Positions 10,165 to 19,166 are shown, counted from the stretch's first letter. The stretch is 64,000 nt of DNA from Ectothiorhodospiraceae bacterium BW-2 (GCA_008375315.1 CP032507.1:3496071-3560070), one strand, 5' to 3'. Translations and numbers: made by a program. Notes: generated by a model from the letters alone, not told the origin.

Positions 10165-11112
10165 TCAATCCACCCCTAGCAGCACCCGCTCAAGGAGCGC
10201 CATACGCATATAGAGCCCATTACGCACCTGCTGAAAATAGCGAGCCCTAGAGTCGTGATCGACTTTATAGGGGATCTCCTCATTGCGAGGCAACGGATGG
10301 AGAATAATCGCCTCCTGCGGTAGTAGCTGCATCACCTCATCGGTCAAAATATACTGCCCTTGGGTCGCCTGATAGAGCTCCGGCTCATCAAAGTACTCCT
10401 GCTGTAGGCGGGTGGTATAGATCACCTCGACATCTTCAGCCACATCGACCAGTTGACGACTCTCCTCAACCACCACCCCACACTGCCACAGATGCTCTAG
10501 CAGCGCCCTAGGCATGGTGACCGACTCAGGAGAGACCAGATAGATCTTTCTGACAGGATAACTAGCTAGCAGATAGGCGAGTGAGTGGATCGTGCGGCTA
10601 TGTTTTAGATCACCGACTAGGGCGATACCCAAATTATCGATATTACCGAACTGTTTGCGAATAGTGTACATATCGAGCAGCGCCTGGGTCGGATGCTCAC
10701 CCGGCCCATCACCGGCGTTAATTAAAGGCACCGGACTGACCCGTGCGGCCCGCTTCGCCCCCCCCTCCTTGTGGTAGCGCAGCACCACCACATCGCCGTA
10801 GCAGGCGACCGTTTGAATCGCATCTTCAAGCGACTCCCCTTTGGCATGGGAGGAGAAGTGCAATGCATTTTCGGTCGAAATATAGTGCCCGCCAAGACGC
10901 GACATCGCCGCCTCAAACGAGAGCCGAGTGCGAGTTGAAGGCTGATAGAAGAGGATCACCATCACTCGGTTAGCCAAGGTATCGGTGACGCCATTACGGA
11001 GCACCAACTCCTCCATCTCATCGGCACTAATAAAGAGATCGTTAAGCTCTGCGACCGTAAACTGTGCGGCATCAACGACATGATAGGGGGTAGCCACTTC
11101 GATACTCCTCAA
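10165..11112 (-). CDS. pyrB: Aspartate carbamoyltransferase, catalytic chain
   Basis: Joins carbamoyl phosphate and aspartate in pyrimidine synthesis. The 315 aa contain the carbamoyl-phosphate site STRTR (59-63), K91 in HAKGES, the HPTQ motif and HPLPR of the aspartate loop. No regulatory pyrI and no pyrC-like partner lies next to it. Its start overlaps the pssA stop by 4 nt, so it is the second gene of a pssA-pyrB unit, an unusual pairing of lipid and nucleotide genes. Confidence 0.95.
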   Translation of the reverse strand: MRSIEVATPYHVVDAAQFTVAELNDLFISADEMEELVLRNGVTDTLANRVMVILFYQPSTRTRLSFEAAMSRLGGHYISTENALHFSSHAKGESLEDAIQTVACYGDVVVLRYHKEGGAKRAARVSPVPLINAGDGPGEHPTQALLDMYTIRKQFGNIDNLGIALVGDLKHSRTIHSLAYLLASYPVRKIYLVSPESVTMPRALLEHLWQCGVVVEESRQLVDVAEDVEVIYTTRLQQEYFDEPELYQATQGQYILTDEVMQLLPQEAIILHPLPRNEEIPYKVDHDSRARYFQQVRNGLYMRMALLERVLLGVD

Positions 11113-11852
11113 TGATACTTGCGCTGACGACGCACCTTTAATCGCATCACCACCGTCAGCACCGGCCCCGAAAAGAGATAGATCACCACCGCAGCGAATA
11201 GCACCTGTGGAGGATCGATAGAGATCAGCACAAACACCATCACCACCAAAATCAGCGCGACAAAGGGGATACGGTGGCGCGGATCAAAATCTTTAAAGCT
11301 ATAGTAACGGATATTACTCACCATGAGCAGCGCCGCTAGCAGCGTGACCACTAGCGCCACCCAGCTAATATCGACCCCCGATAGGGCGTAATCTGAGCCG
11401 ACCCAAACCATCCCCGCCACAGTCGCCGCCGCCGCAGGACTCGCTAAGCCCTGAAAATAGCGCTTATCTGCGGTAGTGCTTTGGGTATTAAACCGCGCTA
11501 GCCGTAGCGCCGCCGCTGCGGTATAGACAAAAGCGACCAGCCAGCCAATTTTGCCAAGGCTGTACAGCGACCACTCAAAGATCACCAAAGCGGGCGCTAA
11601 ACCGAAAGAGATCATATCGGCCAGACTATCGTACTCGGCCCCAAAAGCGCTTTGGGTATTGGTCATGCGGGCTATGCGCCCATCGAGACCATCAAAGATC
11701 ATCGCCAAAAAGATAGCGATAGCCGCCTCGCTAAAGCGATCTTCCATCGCCGAAATAATGGCAAAAAAGCCGAAAAAGAGTGCGGCGGTCGTAAACAGAT
11801 TCGGTAACAGGTAGATACCGCGCCGACGCTCTCCCTCACTCTTCTGCTGCAT
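11109..11852 (-). CDS. pssA: CDP-diacylglycerol-serine O-phosphatidyltransferase
   Basis: Integral membrane enzyme of phosphatidylethanolamine synthesis. The 247 aa contain the CDP-alcohol phosphotransferase signature D-G-x2-A-R-x8-G-x3-D-x3-D (starting at FDGLDGRIARM, with the aspartates in AEYDSLADM). Several membrane helices follow, and the C-terminus is basic (KVRRQRKYH). This is the multi-span, type II enzyme rather than the soluble E. coli form. It is followed by pyrB with a 4-nt overlap. Confidence 0.93.
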   Translation of the reverse strand: MQQKSEGERRRGIYLLPNLFTTAALFFGFFAIISAMEDRFSEAAIAIFLAMIFDGLDGRIARMTNTQSAFGAEYDSLADMISFGLAPALVIFEWSLYSLGKIGWLVAFVYTAAAALRLARFNTQSTTADKRYFQGLASPAAAATVAGMVWVGSDYALSGVDISWVALVVTLLAALLMVSNIRYYSFKDFDPRHRIPFVALILVVMVFVLISIDPPQVLFAAVVIYLFSGPVLTVVMRLKVRRQRKYH

Positions 11853-11914
11853 AGCTCCCCCTGATGTGAATCACAATGGCACCCATTATCTCACCGTTAT
11901 CGGTGAAAGGGTAC

Positions 11915-11938
11915 AAAAAACCCCGCCTTAGGCGGGGT
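11915..11938 (-). terminator. Rho-independent terminator of the DUF2892 gene
   Basis: An 8-bp GC-rich stem (ACCCCGCC with GGCGGGGT) with a 3-nt loop is followed on the minus strand by six T. It lies between the DUF2892 gene and pssA and separates the two transcripts. Confidence 0.88.
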
Positions 11939-11969
11939 GAGTTGAGAATTTATCGCCGTCAAGCTAGCC

Positions 11970-12206
11970 TCAAACCGCAGGGGCATCGCCCCCCTTATCG
12001 CTCTCTTTTTTAAAGCCGAGCGCCTTGAGGATAAAAAACATCGGGCAGAGGCCGGTAAAGGCGGTCTGAAACAGATTCAGCCCCACAAAGGCGGTAAAGA
12101 AGAGCCAGTAGGAGTGGTGATAAATCGGACTCGCCTCCACTCCTAGCGCCAGACTTAACATGATGAAAAAGCCGGCCACGGCAAAAACGATACGCTCAAT
12201 AGACAT
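11970..12206 (-). CDS. Small membrane protein of the DUF2892 family
   Basis: The 78 aa hold two hydrophobic segments (about 5-22 and 33-60) with a central CP motif in [14 protein letters not shown], typical of DUF2892 proteins. In some bacteria the same domain is fused to rhodanese (YgaP), which suggests a role in sulfur or thiol handling, but the function is not established. The gene is monocistronic: its terminator follows at once, and fabI diverges from it. Confidence 0.82.
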   Translation of the reverse strand: MSIERIVFAVAGFFIMLSLALGVEASPIYHHSYWLFFTAFVGLNLFQTAFTGLCPMFFILKALGFKKESDKGGDAPAV

Positions 12207-12429
12207 AGTAGCACTCTCCTGCTTTGGTTAATGAGTAAAATCTAATTTGTTTATATTGAACCGGTTTGATCTCAAGATCAATAGCTGCGCCGTAACGCAT
12301 TAGCCATATTGTGGCGATATTTCACCGCCAATCAACCATCAGATATTCGCCGCTCGCCAAATAAGCGGGTATAATCCCCGCTTTCAGTCCGATATTTGAC
12401 CATATTTCAGCCATTAAGGAGAGAATCGC

Positions 12430-13221
12430 ATGGGTTTTTTGCAAGGAAAAACCGCGCTCATTGTTGGGGTAGCTAGTAACCGTTCTATTGCTGCCGGAAT
12501 CGCGACCGCGATGCACCGCGAGGGCGCCTCGCTCGCATTTACTTATCAAAACGATAAACTACAGAGCCGCGTTAGCAGAGTCGCTGCCGAGTGTGGCTCC
12601 TCGTTACTCTATCCTTGCGATGTTAACGACGACTCTGACATTGATGCCCTCTTTAGCGCACTACAGCAGCAGTGGGCTCAACTCGATATCTTAGTCCATG
12701 CGGTTGCCTTCGCCCCAGCAGGCCAGCTTGATGGCAACTATCTCGACGATGTCACCCGAGAGGGATTTCGCATCGCCCACGAGACCAGTAGCTACAGCTT
12801 TGTCGCCCTAGCTAAAGCGGCACGCCCCCTGCTGACGGCAGGTAGCTCACTCATGACCCTAAGCTACTTAGGAGCCGTGCGCGCGGTGCCTCACTACAAT
12901 GTGATGGGGCTGGCCAAAGCCTCACTAGAGGCGAATGTCCGCTACATGGCCTCCAATATGGGGCCAGAGCGGATTCGAGTTAACGCTATCTCCGCAGGGC
13001 CGATTAAAACGCTAGCTGCCAAAGGGATTAGCGACTTTAACAAACTACTCGACTATGGTGAGAGAAACTCCCCCCTGCGCCGCAATGTCACGATTGAGGA
13101 GGTCGGGAACGCAGCCGCCTTTTTAGGCTCCGATCTCGCCTCCGGCATCACCGGCGAGGTACTCTATGTCGATGCCGGCTACCATGTGCAGGCGATGTCG
13201 GTACCGGAGGAGGTTCAGTAG
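12430..13221 (+). CDS. fabI: Enoyl-ACP reductase (NADH), FabI type
   Basis: Reduces enoyl-ACP in the last step of fatty-acid elongation. The 263 aa show the SDR nucleotide site in the FabI form GVASNRSI (13-20) and the catalytic residues Y146, Y156 and K163, which match the E. coli numbering. An AAGGAG ribosome site lies 7-8 nt before the ATG. A TATAAT -10 hexamer is seen at 12370-12375. Its 3' end overlaps the convergent argH end by 7 nt. Confidence 0.96.
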   Translation: MGFLQGKTALIVGVASNRSIAAGIATAMHREGASLAFTYQNDKLQSRVSRVAAECGSSLLYPCDVNDDSDIDALFSALQQQWAQLDILVHAVAFAPAGQLDGNYLDDVTREGFRIAHETSSYSFVALAKAARPLLTAGSSLMTLSYLGAVRAVPHYNVMGLAKASLEANVRYMASNMGPERIRVNAISAGPIKTLAAKGISDFNKLLDYGERNSPLRRNVTIEEVGNAAAFLGSDLASGITGEVLYVDAGYHVQAMSVPEEVQ

Positions 13222-14636
13222 CCCTGTTCGAGCTGCGCCCTAGCCGCCACAACTGCCAAACGCACCTGCGCCGGTGCGGTGCCCCCTAGGTGGTTGCGGG
13301 CGGCGACCGACCCCTCGGGGGTTAAAATCTCATAGACATCGGCGGTGATCACCTCGCTAAACTGCTGTAGCTGCTCTAGAGCCATTTCAGCGAGATCGGA
13401 GCCGCTCTCTACCCCTAACCGAACCGCCTTACCGACTATCTCATGCGCATCGCGAAACGCGACCCCTTTACGCACTAAATAGTCGGCTAGATCGGTCGCT
13501 GTCGAGAAGCCCTCCACGGCGGCTTGACGCATCCTCTGCCGATTAAAGCGCAAATGGGACTCCCCGCCCCCCCCCTCTTTCGGGCCGAGCATATCGGCAT
13601 AGACGCGCAAAACCCCTCTGACCGTATCGACAGTATCGAACAGCGGCTCCTTATCCTCTTGATTATCCTTGTTATAGGCCAACGGCTGCCCCTTCATTAA
13701 AGTTAGCAGACTCAGTAGATGGCCATAGACACGACCACTCTTCCCTCGCACCAACTCCGGCACATCGGGGTTCTTCTTCTGCGGCATAATCGACGAGCCG
13801 GTACAGAAGGCATCGGAGAGCTCAATAAAGTTAAACTGCTGCGAACTCCATAAAATCAGCTCCTCTGAAAAGCGCGACAGATGCATCAATAGCAGCGCTG
13901 CCCACGCCGTAAACTCAATCGCAAAGTCGCGATCGGAGACCCCATCTAGCGAGTTACTACAGACAGAGGCAAAACCGAGTAGCTGTGCCGTGCGCTGACG
14001 CTGAATCGGATAGGTCGTCCCTGCTAGAGCAGCAGAGCCGAGCGGCATCACATCGACCCGCTTGCGACAGTCCATTAGCCGTTCACTATCCCGTTGCAGC
14101 ATACTGTGCCACGCCAGCAGATGGTGGCCTAGGGTGATCGGCTGAGCGATCTGTAGATGGGTAAAGCCGGGCATAATCGTCTCGGCCTCGCGTTCGGCGT
14201 GGTCTATGATATTGCGCCGCAGCCGCTGTAGCTCCTGCTGGAGCAGATCGATCTCATCGCGCAGATAGAGGCGAATATCGGTCGCCACCTGATCATTACG
14301 GGAGCGGCCGGTATGGAGCTTTTTACCAGTCACGCCAATCAGCTCGGTGAGTCGCTGTTCGATATTCATGTGGACATCCTCCAGCGCCACCGACCACTGA
14401 AACTCGCCCCGTTCGATCTCAGCCTCAATCTGCTTTAGTCCAGCCACGATCTGCCCAGACTCAGCATCAGTCAACACCCCCACCTCGGCGAGCATAGTCG
14501 CATGGGCTATCGAACCGCGAATATCGTGCTGATAGAGGCGGTAATCGAACCCAACCGAGGCACCAAACGCCTCCACAAAAGCGTTAGTCGGTTCCGTAAA
14601 GCGGCCAGTCCACGGCTTAGCAGCTATTTGACTCAT
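13215..14636 (-). CDS. argH: Argininosuccinate lyase
   Basis: Last enzyme of arginine synthesis; splits argininosuccinate into arginine and fumarate. The 473 aa carry the fumarase/aspartase-family signature [12 protein letters not shown] with its flexible Ser loop, plus the TGRSRNDQ substrate motif and the HxQ motif in [10 protein letters not shown]. It is slightly longer than usual through its N-terminal MSQIAAKPW. It follows the hydrolase gene by 16 nt on the same strand. Confidence 0.97.
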   Translation of the reverse strand: MSQIAAKPWTGRFTEPTNAFVEAFGASVGFDYRLYQHDIRGSIAHATMLAEVGVLTDAESGQIVAGLKQIEAEIERGEFQWSVALEDVHMNIEQRLTELIGVTGKKLHTGRSRNDQVATDIRLYLRDEIDLLQQELQRLRRNIIDHAEREAETIMPGFTHLQIAQPITLGHHLLAWHSMLQRDSERLMDCRKRVDVMPLGSAALAGTTYPIQRQRTAQLLGFASVCSNSLDGVSDRDFAIEFTAWAALLLMHLSRFSEELILWSSQQFNFIELSDAFCTGSSIMPQKKNPDVPELVRGKSGRVYGHLLSLLTLMKGQPLAYNKDNQEDKEPLFDTVDTVRGVLRVYADMLGPKEGGGGESHLRFNRQRMRQAAVEGFSTATDLADYLVRKGVAFRDAHEIVGKAVRLGVESGSDLAEMALEQLQQFSEVITADVYEILTPEGSVAARNHLGGTAPAQVRLAVVAARAQLEQGY

Positions 14637-14652
14637 CGTTTAACTCCGTGTT

Positions 14653-15360
14653 TTAACAGTTTTCGACCGCCTCGGGGCGCCAATATTTTAATAGCGAATC
14701 GCGTACCCGATTAAGACGACCATGAAAAAAGTGATCCGCATCGCTCATCCAGCGCAGAGTCGGCCGCTCCGGCTGCTGTTTTACCCACTCGGCCACTTTA
14801 ATCGGCTCAATAACCTCATCTTTACCCCCCTGAATGACCATCCACGGAACATCGATCTCAGGCAGGGTATTAAAATCGAACAGCGTTACCGGTGGCGCGA
14901 CGAGCAACAATCGCTTCGCACCGACCTGGTGATAACTCTTTAGTACAATGTATGCACCGAACGAAAATCCGGCCAACCAGAGCGGTGTGCGGGGATAGCG
15001 CCTTTGAAAATAGTGGCAGACAGCGATAAGATCCTCACTCTCGCCTCGGCCCTGATCGTAACGCCCCTGACTTCTGCCGACCCCGCGAAAATTAAAGGTC
15101 ACACTCATCAATCCCATGTTCGCAAAGGTCTCAGCTAAGATATGCACCACTTTATTTTTCATCGTCCCCCCATGAAGTGGGTGGGGGTGACAGGTAATAA
15201 CAATCGGCAGCTCACCCCGATAACAGTCGGGACAGGAGGTTAAAACCTCTATCCTACCGCTCGCCCCAGAGACAAAGATCGTCTCCCCGGTGCAGAGATC
15301 CTCCTCCAAGCCATCGTAAATATGGTGCAGGTGCAGATTATCAAAATAGATATCGCTCAT
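14653..15360 (-). CDS. Alpha/beta hydrolase, carboxylesterase-like
   Basis: The 235 aa show the alpha/beta-hydrolase order: HPHPLHGGTM (oxyanion region, near 57-66), FNFRGVGRS, the nucleophile elbow GFSFGAY, a late Asp in GGKDEVI and a His in DADHFFHG. This matches the small proteobacterial family often annotated as a DUF2920/CocE-like hydrolase. The substrate is unknown. Its start overlaps the ferredoxin stop by 1 nt, so the pair is probably translationally coupled. Confidence 0.82.
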   Translation of the reverse strand: MSDIYFDNLHLHHIYDGLEEDLCTGETIFVSGASGRIEVLTSCPDCYRGELPIVITCHPHPLHGGTMKNKVVHILAETFANMGLMSVTFNFRGVGRSQGRYDQGRGESEDLIAVCHYFQRRYPRTPLWLAGFSFGAYIVLKSYHQVGAKRLLLVAPPVTLFDFNTLPEIDVPWMVIQGGKDEVIEPIKVAEWVKQQPERPTLRWMSDADHFFHGRLNRVRDSLLKYWRPEAVENC

Positions 15361-15683
15361 TACAGCGATCTATCGACCAATAACCGCTCGACCACTTTGC
15401 CACGCTGTAGGTGCGATTCGATAATCTCATCAATATCATCGCGATCAACATAGGTGTACCACACTGCATCGGGATAGATAACGAGTACCGGCCCCGCCCC
15501 ACAACGATTCAGGCAGCCAGCACTATTGACCCGAACACCACGACCCTCTTGGGTCAAATTGAGCTCCTTACAGCGCTTTTTAGCATAGTCGCGCAACTTA
15601 TCGGCGGCAAAGCGGCCACAGCAGGGCTGCTCCTCATCGCGGCGATTTTGGCAAAAAAAGAGGTGGTGCTGATAGTATGACAT
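15360..15683 (-). CDS. Thioredoxin-like [2Fe-2S] ferredoxin
   Basis: The 107 aa have the cysteine pattern of the thioredoxin-like ferredoxin family. There is C11 in LFFCQNRR, a CC pair in QPCCGRF, then C58 and C62 in GCLNRCGAGP, ending with a typical VWYTYVDRDDIDEIIESH strand-helix. Such proteins serve as electron carriers or as subunits of larger dehydrogenases. No partner dehydrogenase is adjacent. The linked hydrolase overlaps it by 1 nt. Confidence 0.87.
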   Translation of the reverse strand: MSYYQHHLFFCQNRRDEEQPCCGRFAADKLRDYAKKRCKELNLTQEGRGVRVNSAGCLNRCGAGPVLVIYPDAVWYTYVDRDDIDEIIESHLQRGKVVERLLVDRSL

Positions 15684-15734
15684 GGCGCATCCAATAACAG
15701 ACTATGTTTAAGTTTAAGTTTAATTAGGGGGGAA

Positions 15735-15815
15735 AGCTCCGCTCGCCGCCAGCGGACGGCGAGGGGCTCAACCCAGACAATAGCTCGCCACGAACAGAGC
15801 GTTCACAGCGAGCTA
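15735..15815 (-). terminator. Structured 3' region of the response regulator gene, possible terminator
   Basis: Two hairpins occur just downstream of the regulator. One pairs 15781-15788 with 15808-15815 (8 perfect bp). The other pairs 15742-15748 with 15757-15763 (7 bp, extendable to about 13 with a bulge) and is followed on the minus strand by TTTCCCCCC. The T tract is short, so termination is only probable. Confidence 0.45.
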
Positions 15816-15844
15816 AACAGAGCAGGATGACAAGGTAACCGAAG

Positions 15845-16453
15845 TTACTCGATAACCCCGCGTTCCTGCGCCACTTTAATCGCCTCAGCGCGACTTTTGA
15901 CTTTAAGAAATTTATAGATTTGGGTCAGATGGGAGCGAATTGTCTTCTCTTGGCAGCCGATCTGATCGGCAATCTCCTGATTAGGCAGCCCTTGCGCAAT
16001 CAACTCCAGCACCTGGGTCTGGCGTCGGGTCAGATGACCTGTGCGCTCCCCACACAGCGGCATGGCCAACACCTCGCTAGGAATGTAGTGGCCACCGTAG
16101 TGAATAATCTTAAAGGCCGCCTCCATCTGCTCAGGGCGCATCCCCTTACAGACAAAGCCCCTCGCCCCCATTTTGAGCGCATCCCAAATCATTTTAGGAT
16201 CTCTTAGGGTCGAGACTATCACCACCGGATTACCGACACGACGCAGAACCTGCTCCAGACACTTCAATCCTTGGGTATCGGGCAAGTAGATATCGAGCAG
16301 CACCATGTCGAAGACATCTTGCGAATTAATAATTTCCATGGCATTTTCGCAGTCCACTGCGTCAACAAAATTAGCATTTTCATCGATGCTTTTCAGGATA
16401 GCTTTTAGGCCATGGCGTACAAATGCGTGATCATCAACAATTAAAATCTTCAT
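15845..16453 (-). CDS. LuxR/NarL-family response regulator
   Basis: The 202 aa combine a receiver domain (1-120: acidic D7/D8, phospho-acceptor D54 in LLDIY, S81, K103 in VCKG) with a C-terminal LuxR-type helix-turn-helix (about 137-198: LTRRQTQVLELIAQGLPN and EKTIRSHLTQIYKFL). It is a DNA-binding output protein of a two-component system. No histidine kinase gene is adjacent. Its start faces the candidate small RNA across an 18-bp palindrome, a plausible binding site for this dimeric family. GacA/UvrY-like logic is an inference only. Confidence 0.93.
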   Translation of the reverse strand: MKILIVDDHAFVRHGLKAILKSIDENANFVDAVDCENAMEIINSQDVFDMVLLDIYLPDTQGLKCLEQVLRRVGNPVVIVSTLRDPKMIWDALKMGARGFVCKGMRPEQMEAAFKIIHYGGHYIPSEVLAMPLCGERTGHLTRRQTQVLELIAQGLPNQEIADQIGCQEKTIRSHLTQIYKFLKVKSRAEAIKVAQERGVIE

Positions 16454-16521
16454 AAAATCAATACTTTCATCACTTTTAAGGTTAGTTAGTCAGGAAGGAT
16501 GTTAAGCCAAGAAAAAAATAA

Positions 16522-16539
16522 ACATTCATACATGAATGT
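16522..16539. promoter_or_regulatory. 18-bp palindrome, candidate operator
   Basis: ACATTCAT and ATGAATGT form a perfect 8-bp inverted repeat around a 2-nt centre. It is centred about 65 nt upstream of the predicted start of the small RNA and 77 nt upstream of the response-regulator start codon. That is the usual place for an activator site of NarL/LuxR-type regulators. The size equals that of known 18-bp sites of GacA, but the sequence differs. Confidence 0.6.
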
Positions 16540-16560
16540 CTTTAGACCATCAACAAAACA

Positions 16561-16589
16561 TTGGCAGCCGCATTTTTTTTGGCTAAGAT
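16561..16589 (+). promoter_or_regulatory. Sigma-70 promoter of candidate small RNA
   Basis: A -35 TTGGCA (16561-16566) and a -10 TAAGAT (16584-16589) are separated by exactly 17 nt. A start near 16596 would give a short transcript that ends at the strong terminator at 16706. Confidence 0.6.
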
Positions 16590-16595
16590 AGCCCC

Positions 16596-16706
16596 GTTGT
16601 GACAGCACATCAGAGTTTGACATCCCTACTTGGTTTTCATCTCCAGCTTCATTGAGAAGCTGATTTTCAAGCCTTCCCCTAGTGGCATGGGGGGAGGTTT
16701 TTTTTT
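16596..16706 (+). ncRNA. Candidate intergenic small RNA (about 110 nt)
   Basis: Bounded by a well-spaced promoter and a terminator with nine T. It has an unstructured CU/U-rich 5' half, then a perfect 7-bp hairpin (16644-16650 with 16656-16662), a short U-rich linker and the terminator stem. This is the layout of Hfq-dependent regulatory RNAs. A UCUCC segment just before the first hairpin could pair with ribosome-binding sites. GGA occurs only in the terminator stem, so it is not a CsrA-sponge type. I recognise no known RNA family. The opposite strand holds only an open frame that shadows the end of adk. Confidence 0.55.
16672..16706 (+). terminator. Rho-independent terminator of candidate small RNA
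   Basis: An 8-bp stem (16672-16679 with 16690-16697, one G-U pair) encloses a 10-nt loop and is followed by nine T (16698-16706) on the plus strand. No plus-strand protein gene lies upstream, so it should end a noncoding transcript. On the minus strand it has no T tail, so it does not serve adk. Confidence 0.8.
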
Positions 16707-16726
16707 GCCAGTTCAGTGCAGCAACA

Positions 16727-17380
16727 TTAGCCGCCCATCCCCAGCTTCTCCTTAATCGCCTCAACCACCGCATCGCTTGAAGTGGCGTTGACATTAAGCA
16801 GATTGCCCTCTTGCTGATAGAAATCGACCAGAGGAGCCGTCTTTTCATTGTAGGTGTCGAGCCGCTTGCTAATCGCCTCTTCGGTCTCGTCATCCCGCTG
16901 TACGATCGGGCTGCCACACTTATCACACACCCCCTCTACTTTAGGCGGCATGCTTTTGACATTGTAGATAGCCTGACACTCAGGGTTAACGCAGGTACGA
17001 CGAGTGGTGAGACGATCAAGGATGACATCGCGCGGGACATCCAGATTAACCGCGCCATCTAGCGCAATATCGAGCTTCTGCAACATCCCTTTGAGCGCTT
17101 CAGCTTGGGGAATGGTGCGGGGGAAGCCATCGAGCAGAAAGCCCTTTTGACAATCCTCCTGCTGTAACCGCTCCGCCATAATATCCAGAATCAGCTCATC
17201 AGGAACCAGATCACCGGCCGTCATATAGCCCTCAGCCTTCTGGCCTAGCTCAGTACCGGCACGAACCGCGCCGCGTAAAATGTCACCGGTGGAGATCTGT
17301 ACCGAACCGTCAAGTGCGGTTAACCTCTTCGCCACAGTCCCCTTGCCAGCGCCAGGGGCACCTAACAGAATCAATCTCAC
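16727..17380 (-). CDS. adk: Adenylate kinase with four-cysteine LID
   Basis: Interconverts AMP, ADP and ATP. The 217 aa have the P-loop GAPGAGKGT (7-15), the DGFPRT motif and a long-form LID. The LID carries four cysteines (C130, C135, C152, C155; spacing Cx4C and Cx2C) that probably bind zinc. Many enteric enzymes use a hydrogen-bond network there instead. Start and length are standard. It is followed by 20 nt and then the small RNA terminator on the opposite strand. Confidence 0.96.
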   Translation of the reverse strand: MRLILLGAPGAGKGTVAKRLTALDGSVQISTGDILRGAVRAGTELGQKAEGYMTAGDLVPDELILDIMAERLQQEDCQKGFLLDGFPRTIPQAEALKGMLQKLDIALDGAVNLDVPRDVILDRLTTRRTCVNPECQAIYNVKSMPPKVEGVCDKCGSPIVQRDDETEEAISKRLDTYNEKTAPLVDFYQQEGNLLNVNATSSDAVVEAIKEKLGMGG

Positions 17381-17616
17381 GAGTCAACTCTCCTTACAAT
17401 CAAATTTAGAACACTATTTGTGAAATGTAAGAGTATCAGAAACCGGCCAAAATGGAAAAGAAAATCGTACTTTTATTTCAATAAATTTGCCCCGATTTTT
17501 TCTCTAAAATGGACATGTTCAGAGACATTATAAACTTACTGACTCAAAAACATTAAGCTAACTTACGATGCTTATTAGGGTGTAAATCAGCGCCCACAGC
17601 CCATCAAAACCCACTT

Positions 17617-18906
17617 TTACGGCTCTTCGATTAGGCCTTGAATCGACTGCAAAATCTGCGCCTGATCCCACGCTATCGCGCGATTGACTGAGTAGCGGGC
17701 AGCGCCGCTGCGATCTAGGATAAATGAGCTAGGAAAGCTAAAGACCCGCCAAGCGTGCGCCACTCTACCGTCACTATCCATCATGATCGGAAACTCCACC
17801 TGAACCCGCTTAATGAACGCCTCAATCGTCGCCGTTGACTCACGAAAATCGACCGAGACCACCTTAAAATCGTTATCTGAGAAGCGACGCTGTAGTCGAT
17901 TCATCGAGGGAATCTCCTCCACGCAGGGGGGGCACCAGCTAGCCCAGAAGTTGAGCAGCACCACCTTGCCCCGATAGTCGCTAAGGCGTAGTAGCTCGCC
18001 ACTGACCGCCTCTTGCAGCTCAAAATGGCTATAGTGTTGCGGCGGCGATAGCGGCACCAGTTCGGCGACGGTGTGCTGCTGATTCGACTCTGGCAGCGGC
18101 TGCTGCGGTGCCTCGGCCTCAAGACTCAGCAGCAGAGTCGCATAGCGCTGTAGCAGCGGCGCTAGTCGATCAATTTGGTACTGATGCGCTGCACTCTGCG
18201 GCGGATGCATAATGTACCAGTCACGCACCCCCGGGAGTAGCTCAATAAAGGCCGGTCGCCGCTGCTGCCACAACTGCGCCATCACCGGCTCAATCAGCCA
18301 ACGGTGGGTACCCGCCTCCGGCTGTAGTACCACCAGAGGTAGCGTGGTTCGCTCCACAATCGGGGCAATTTGCGGCAGCTCCCCCGCCTGCTCAGCCAGC
18401 CGATAGAGATTAGGGTAGAGCAGCACCGCCCCCGCTAACCGCCCTCGTCCCTGCTGCTGTTGCCAAAGGTAGGCTCCCCTTAGTAGCGCTAACGGCATTC
18501 TATCGTACCCGACGAGCAGAATCCTCTTCTCGCTCTGTCGATGCGCCTGCTCGATAACGGCCCTTACCCCCTCGCCAGAGAGGTTGACCTCGTTCTCGGC
18601 GCTACGAGCTAAAAAGTAGTCGCTCAACAGGTCGATACGCCATAGCTCGATCCCCGCTCGATGGAGCTGCTGCACCACCCTATCTAGCCCCTCGCGGCGC
18701 TCTTGGTGATCATCGAGCCAGATGACTAATAGCTCCCCCTCAGTCGCCATCCGCTCGACGCTAATCTGATTACCTTCGTTATCGATAACCTCCATCGGGG
18801 TCGCTAGCAGCGGCAGCGCGACCGAACCGAATAACAGTGCCGTCAAAAATCGGTATAATAGCGCCCTGCCTCCGCTGTTATTCAATCGAGTTGTTAGTCT
18901 CACCAT
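17617..18906 (-). CDS. Exported TlpA-type thioredoxin with large N-terminal domain
   Basis: From ATG 18906 the protein is 429 aa. It has a signal peptide (LLYRFLTALLFGSVALPLLA), an N-terminal domain of about 240 residues, a Gln/Pro linker, and a C-terminal TlpA/ResA-like thioredoxin domain with the active site WCPPC (324-328) and a cis-Pro in FSFPSSF. The N-terminal part has an alternating strand/helix pattern like the alpha/beta-hydrolase fold of AcvB/VirJ proteins. The expected nucleophile elbow reads VGYDRMP, without Ser, so it would not be a hydrolase. Likely a periplasmic disulfide reductase, perhaps in cytochrome maturation. Its start overlaps a divergent small gene by 2 nt. Confidence 0.75.
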   Translation of the reverse strand: MVRLTTRLNNSGGRALLYRFLTALLFGSVALPLLATPMEVIDNEGNQISVERMATEGELLVIWLDDHQERREGLDRVVQQLHRAGIELWRIDLLSDYFLARSAENEVNLSGEGVRAVIEQAHRQSEKRILLVGYDRMPLALLRGAYLWQQQQGRGRLAGAVLLYPNLYRLAEQAGELPQIAPIVERTTLPLVVLQPEAGTHRWLIEPVMAQLWQQRRPAFIELLPGVRDWYIMHPPQSAAHQYQIDRLAPLLQRYATLLLSLEAEAPQQPLPESNQQHTVAELVPLSPPQHYSHFELQEAVSGELLRLSDYRGKVVLLNFWASWCPPCVEEIPSMNRLQRRFSDNDFKVVSVDFRESTATIEAFIKRVQVEFPIMMDSDGRVAHAWRVFSFPSSFILDRSGAARYSVNRAIAWDQAQILQSIQGLIEEP

Positions 18907-19096
18907 GTTTATCGCTCTCCTATTACACACCCTCATCGGGATCGTTATCGCCCTGCTGCTCAATGTAGGGGGCTGGTTCTATCTTGTCTGGATCATTCTA
19001 CTTCCACTGCTGCTGCTGCTGCTACAGTTAGCCCTACAGCGCTGGCGAAAGAGAGGCGATCATTCTAACGGCCACGATAGCACAACTGACCATTGA
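18905..19096 (+). CDS. Small two-helix membrane protein
   Basis: The 63 aa consist of two hydrophobic segments (about 2-20 and 24-45) and a basic, then His/Asp-rich tail (RWRKRGDHSNGHDSTTDH). No family recognised. Its ATG overlaps the divergent start codon of the TlpA-like gene by 2 nt, so each promoter would lie inside the other gene. The SspA-like gene follows 70 nt downstream. It could be a real small inner-membrane protein or a chance frame opposite a signal-peptide region; moderate doubt. Confidence 0.4.
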   Translation: MFIALLLHTLIGIVIALLLNVGGWFYLVWIILLPLLLLLLQLALQRWRKRGDHSNGHDSTTDH

Positions 19097-19166
19097 CCCG
19101 CAGCAGGCACAGCGTTACCCTGCTCACGACTCTTTGATAAGCCTAACCATAGCGACAGGATACCTT

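Noticed and set aside
16486-16926. A 146-codon minus-strand frame covering the small RNA region
   Set aside because: It overlaps the 3' part of adk in another frame and shows a biased, non-protein-like composition. No ribosome site or family match.
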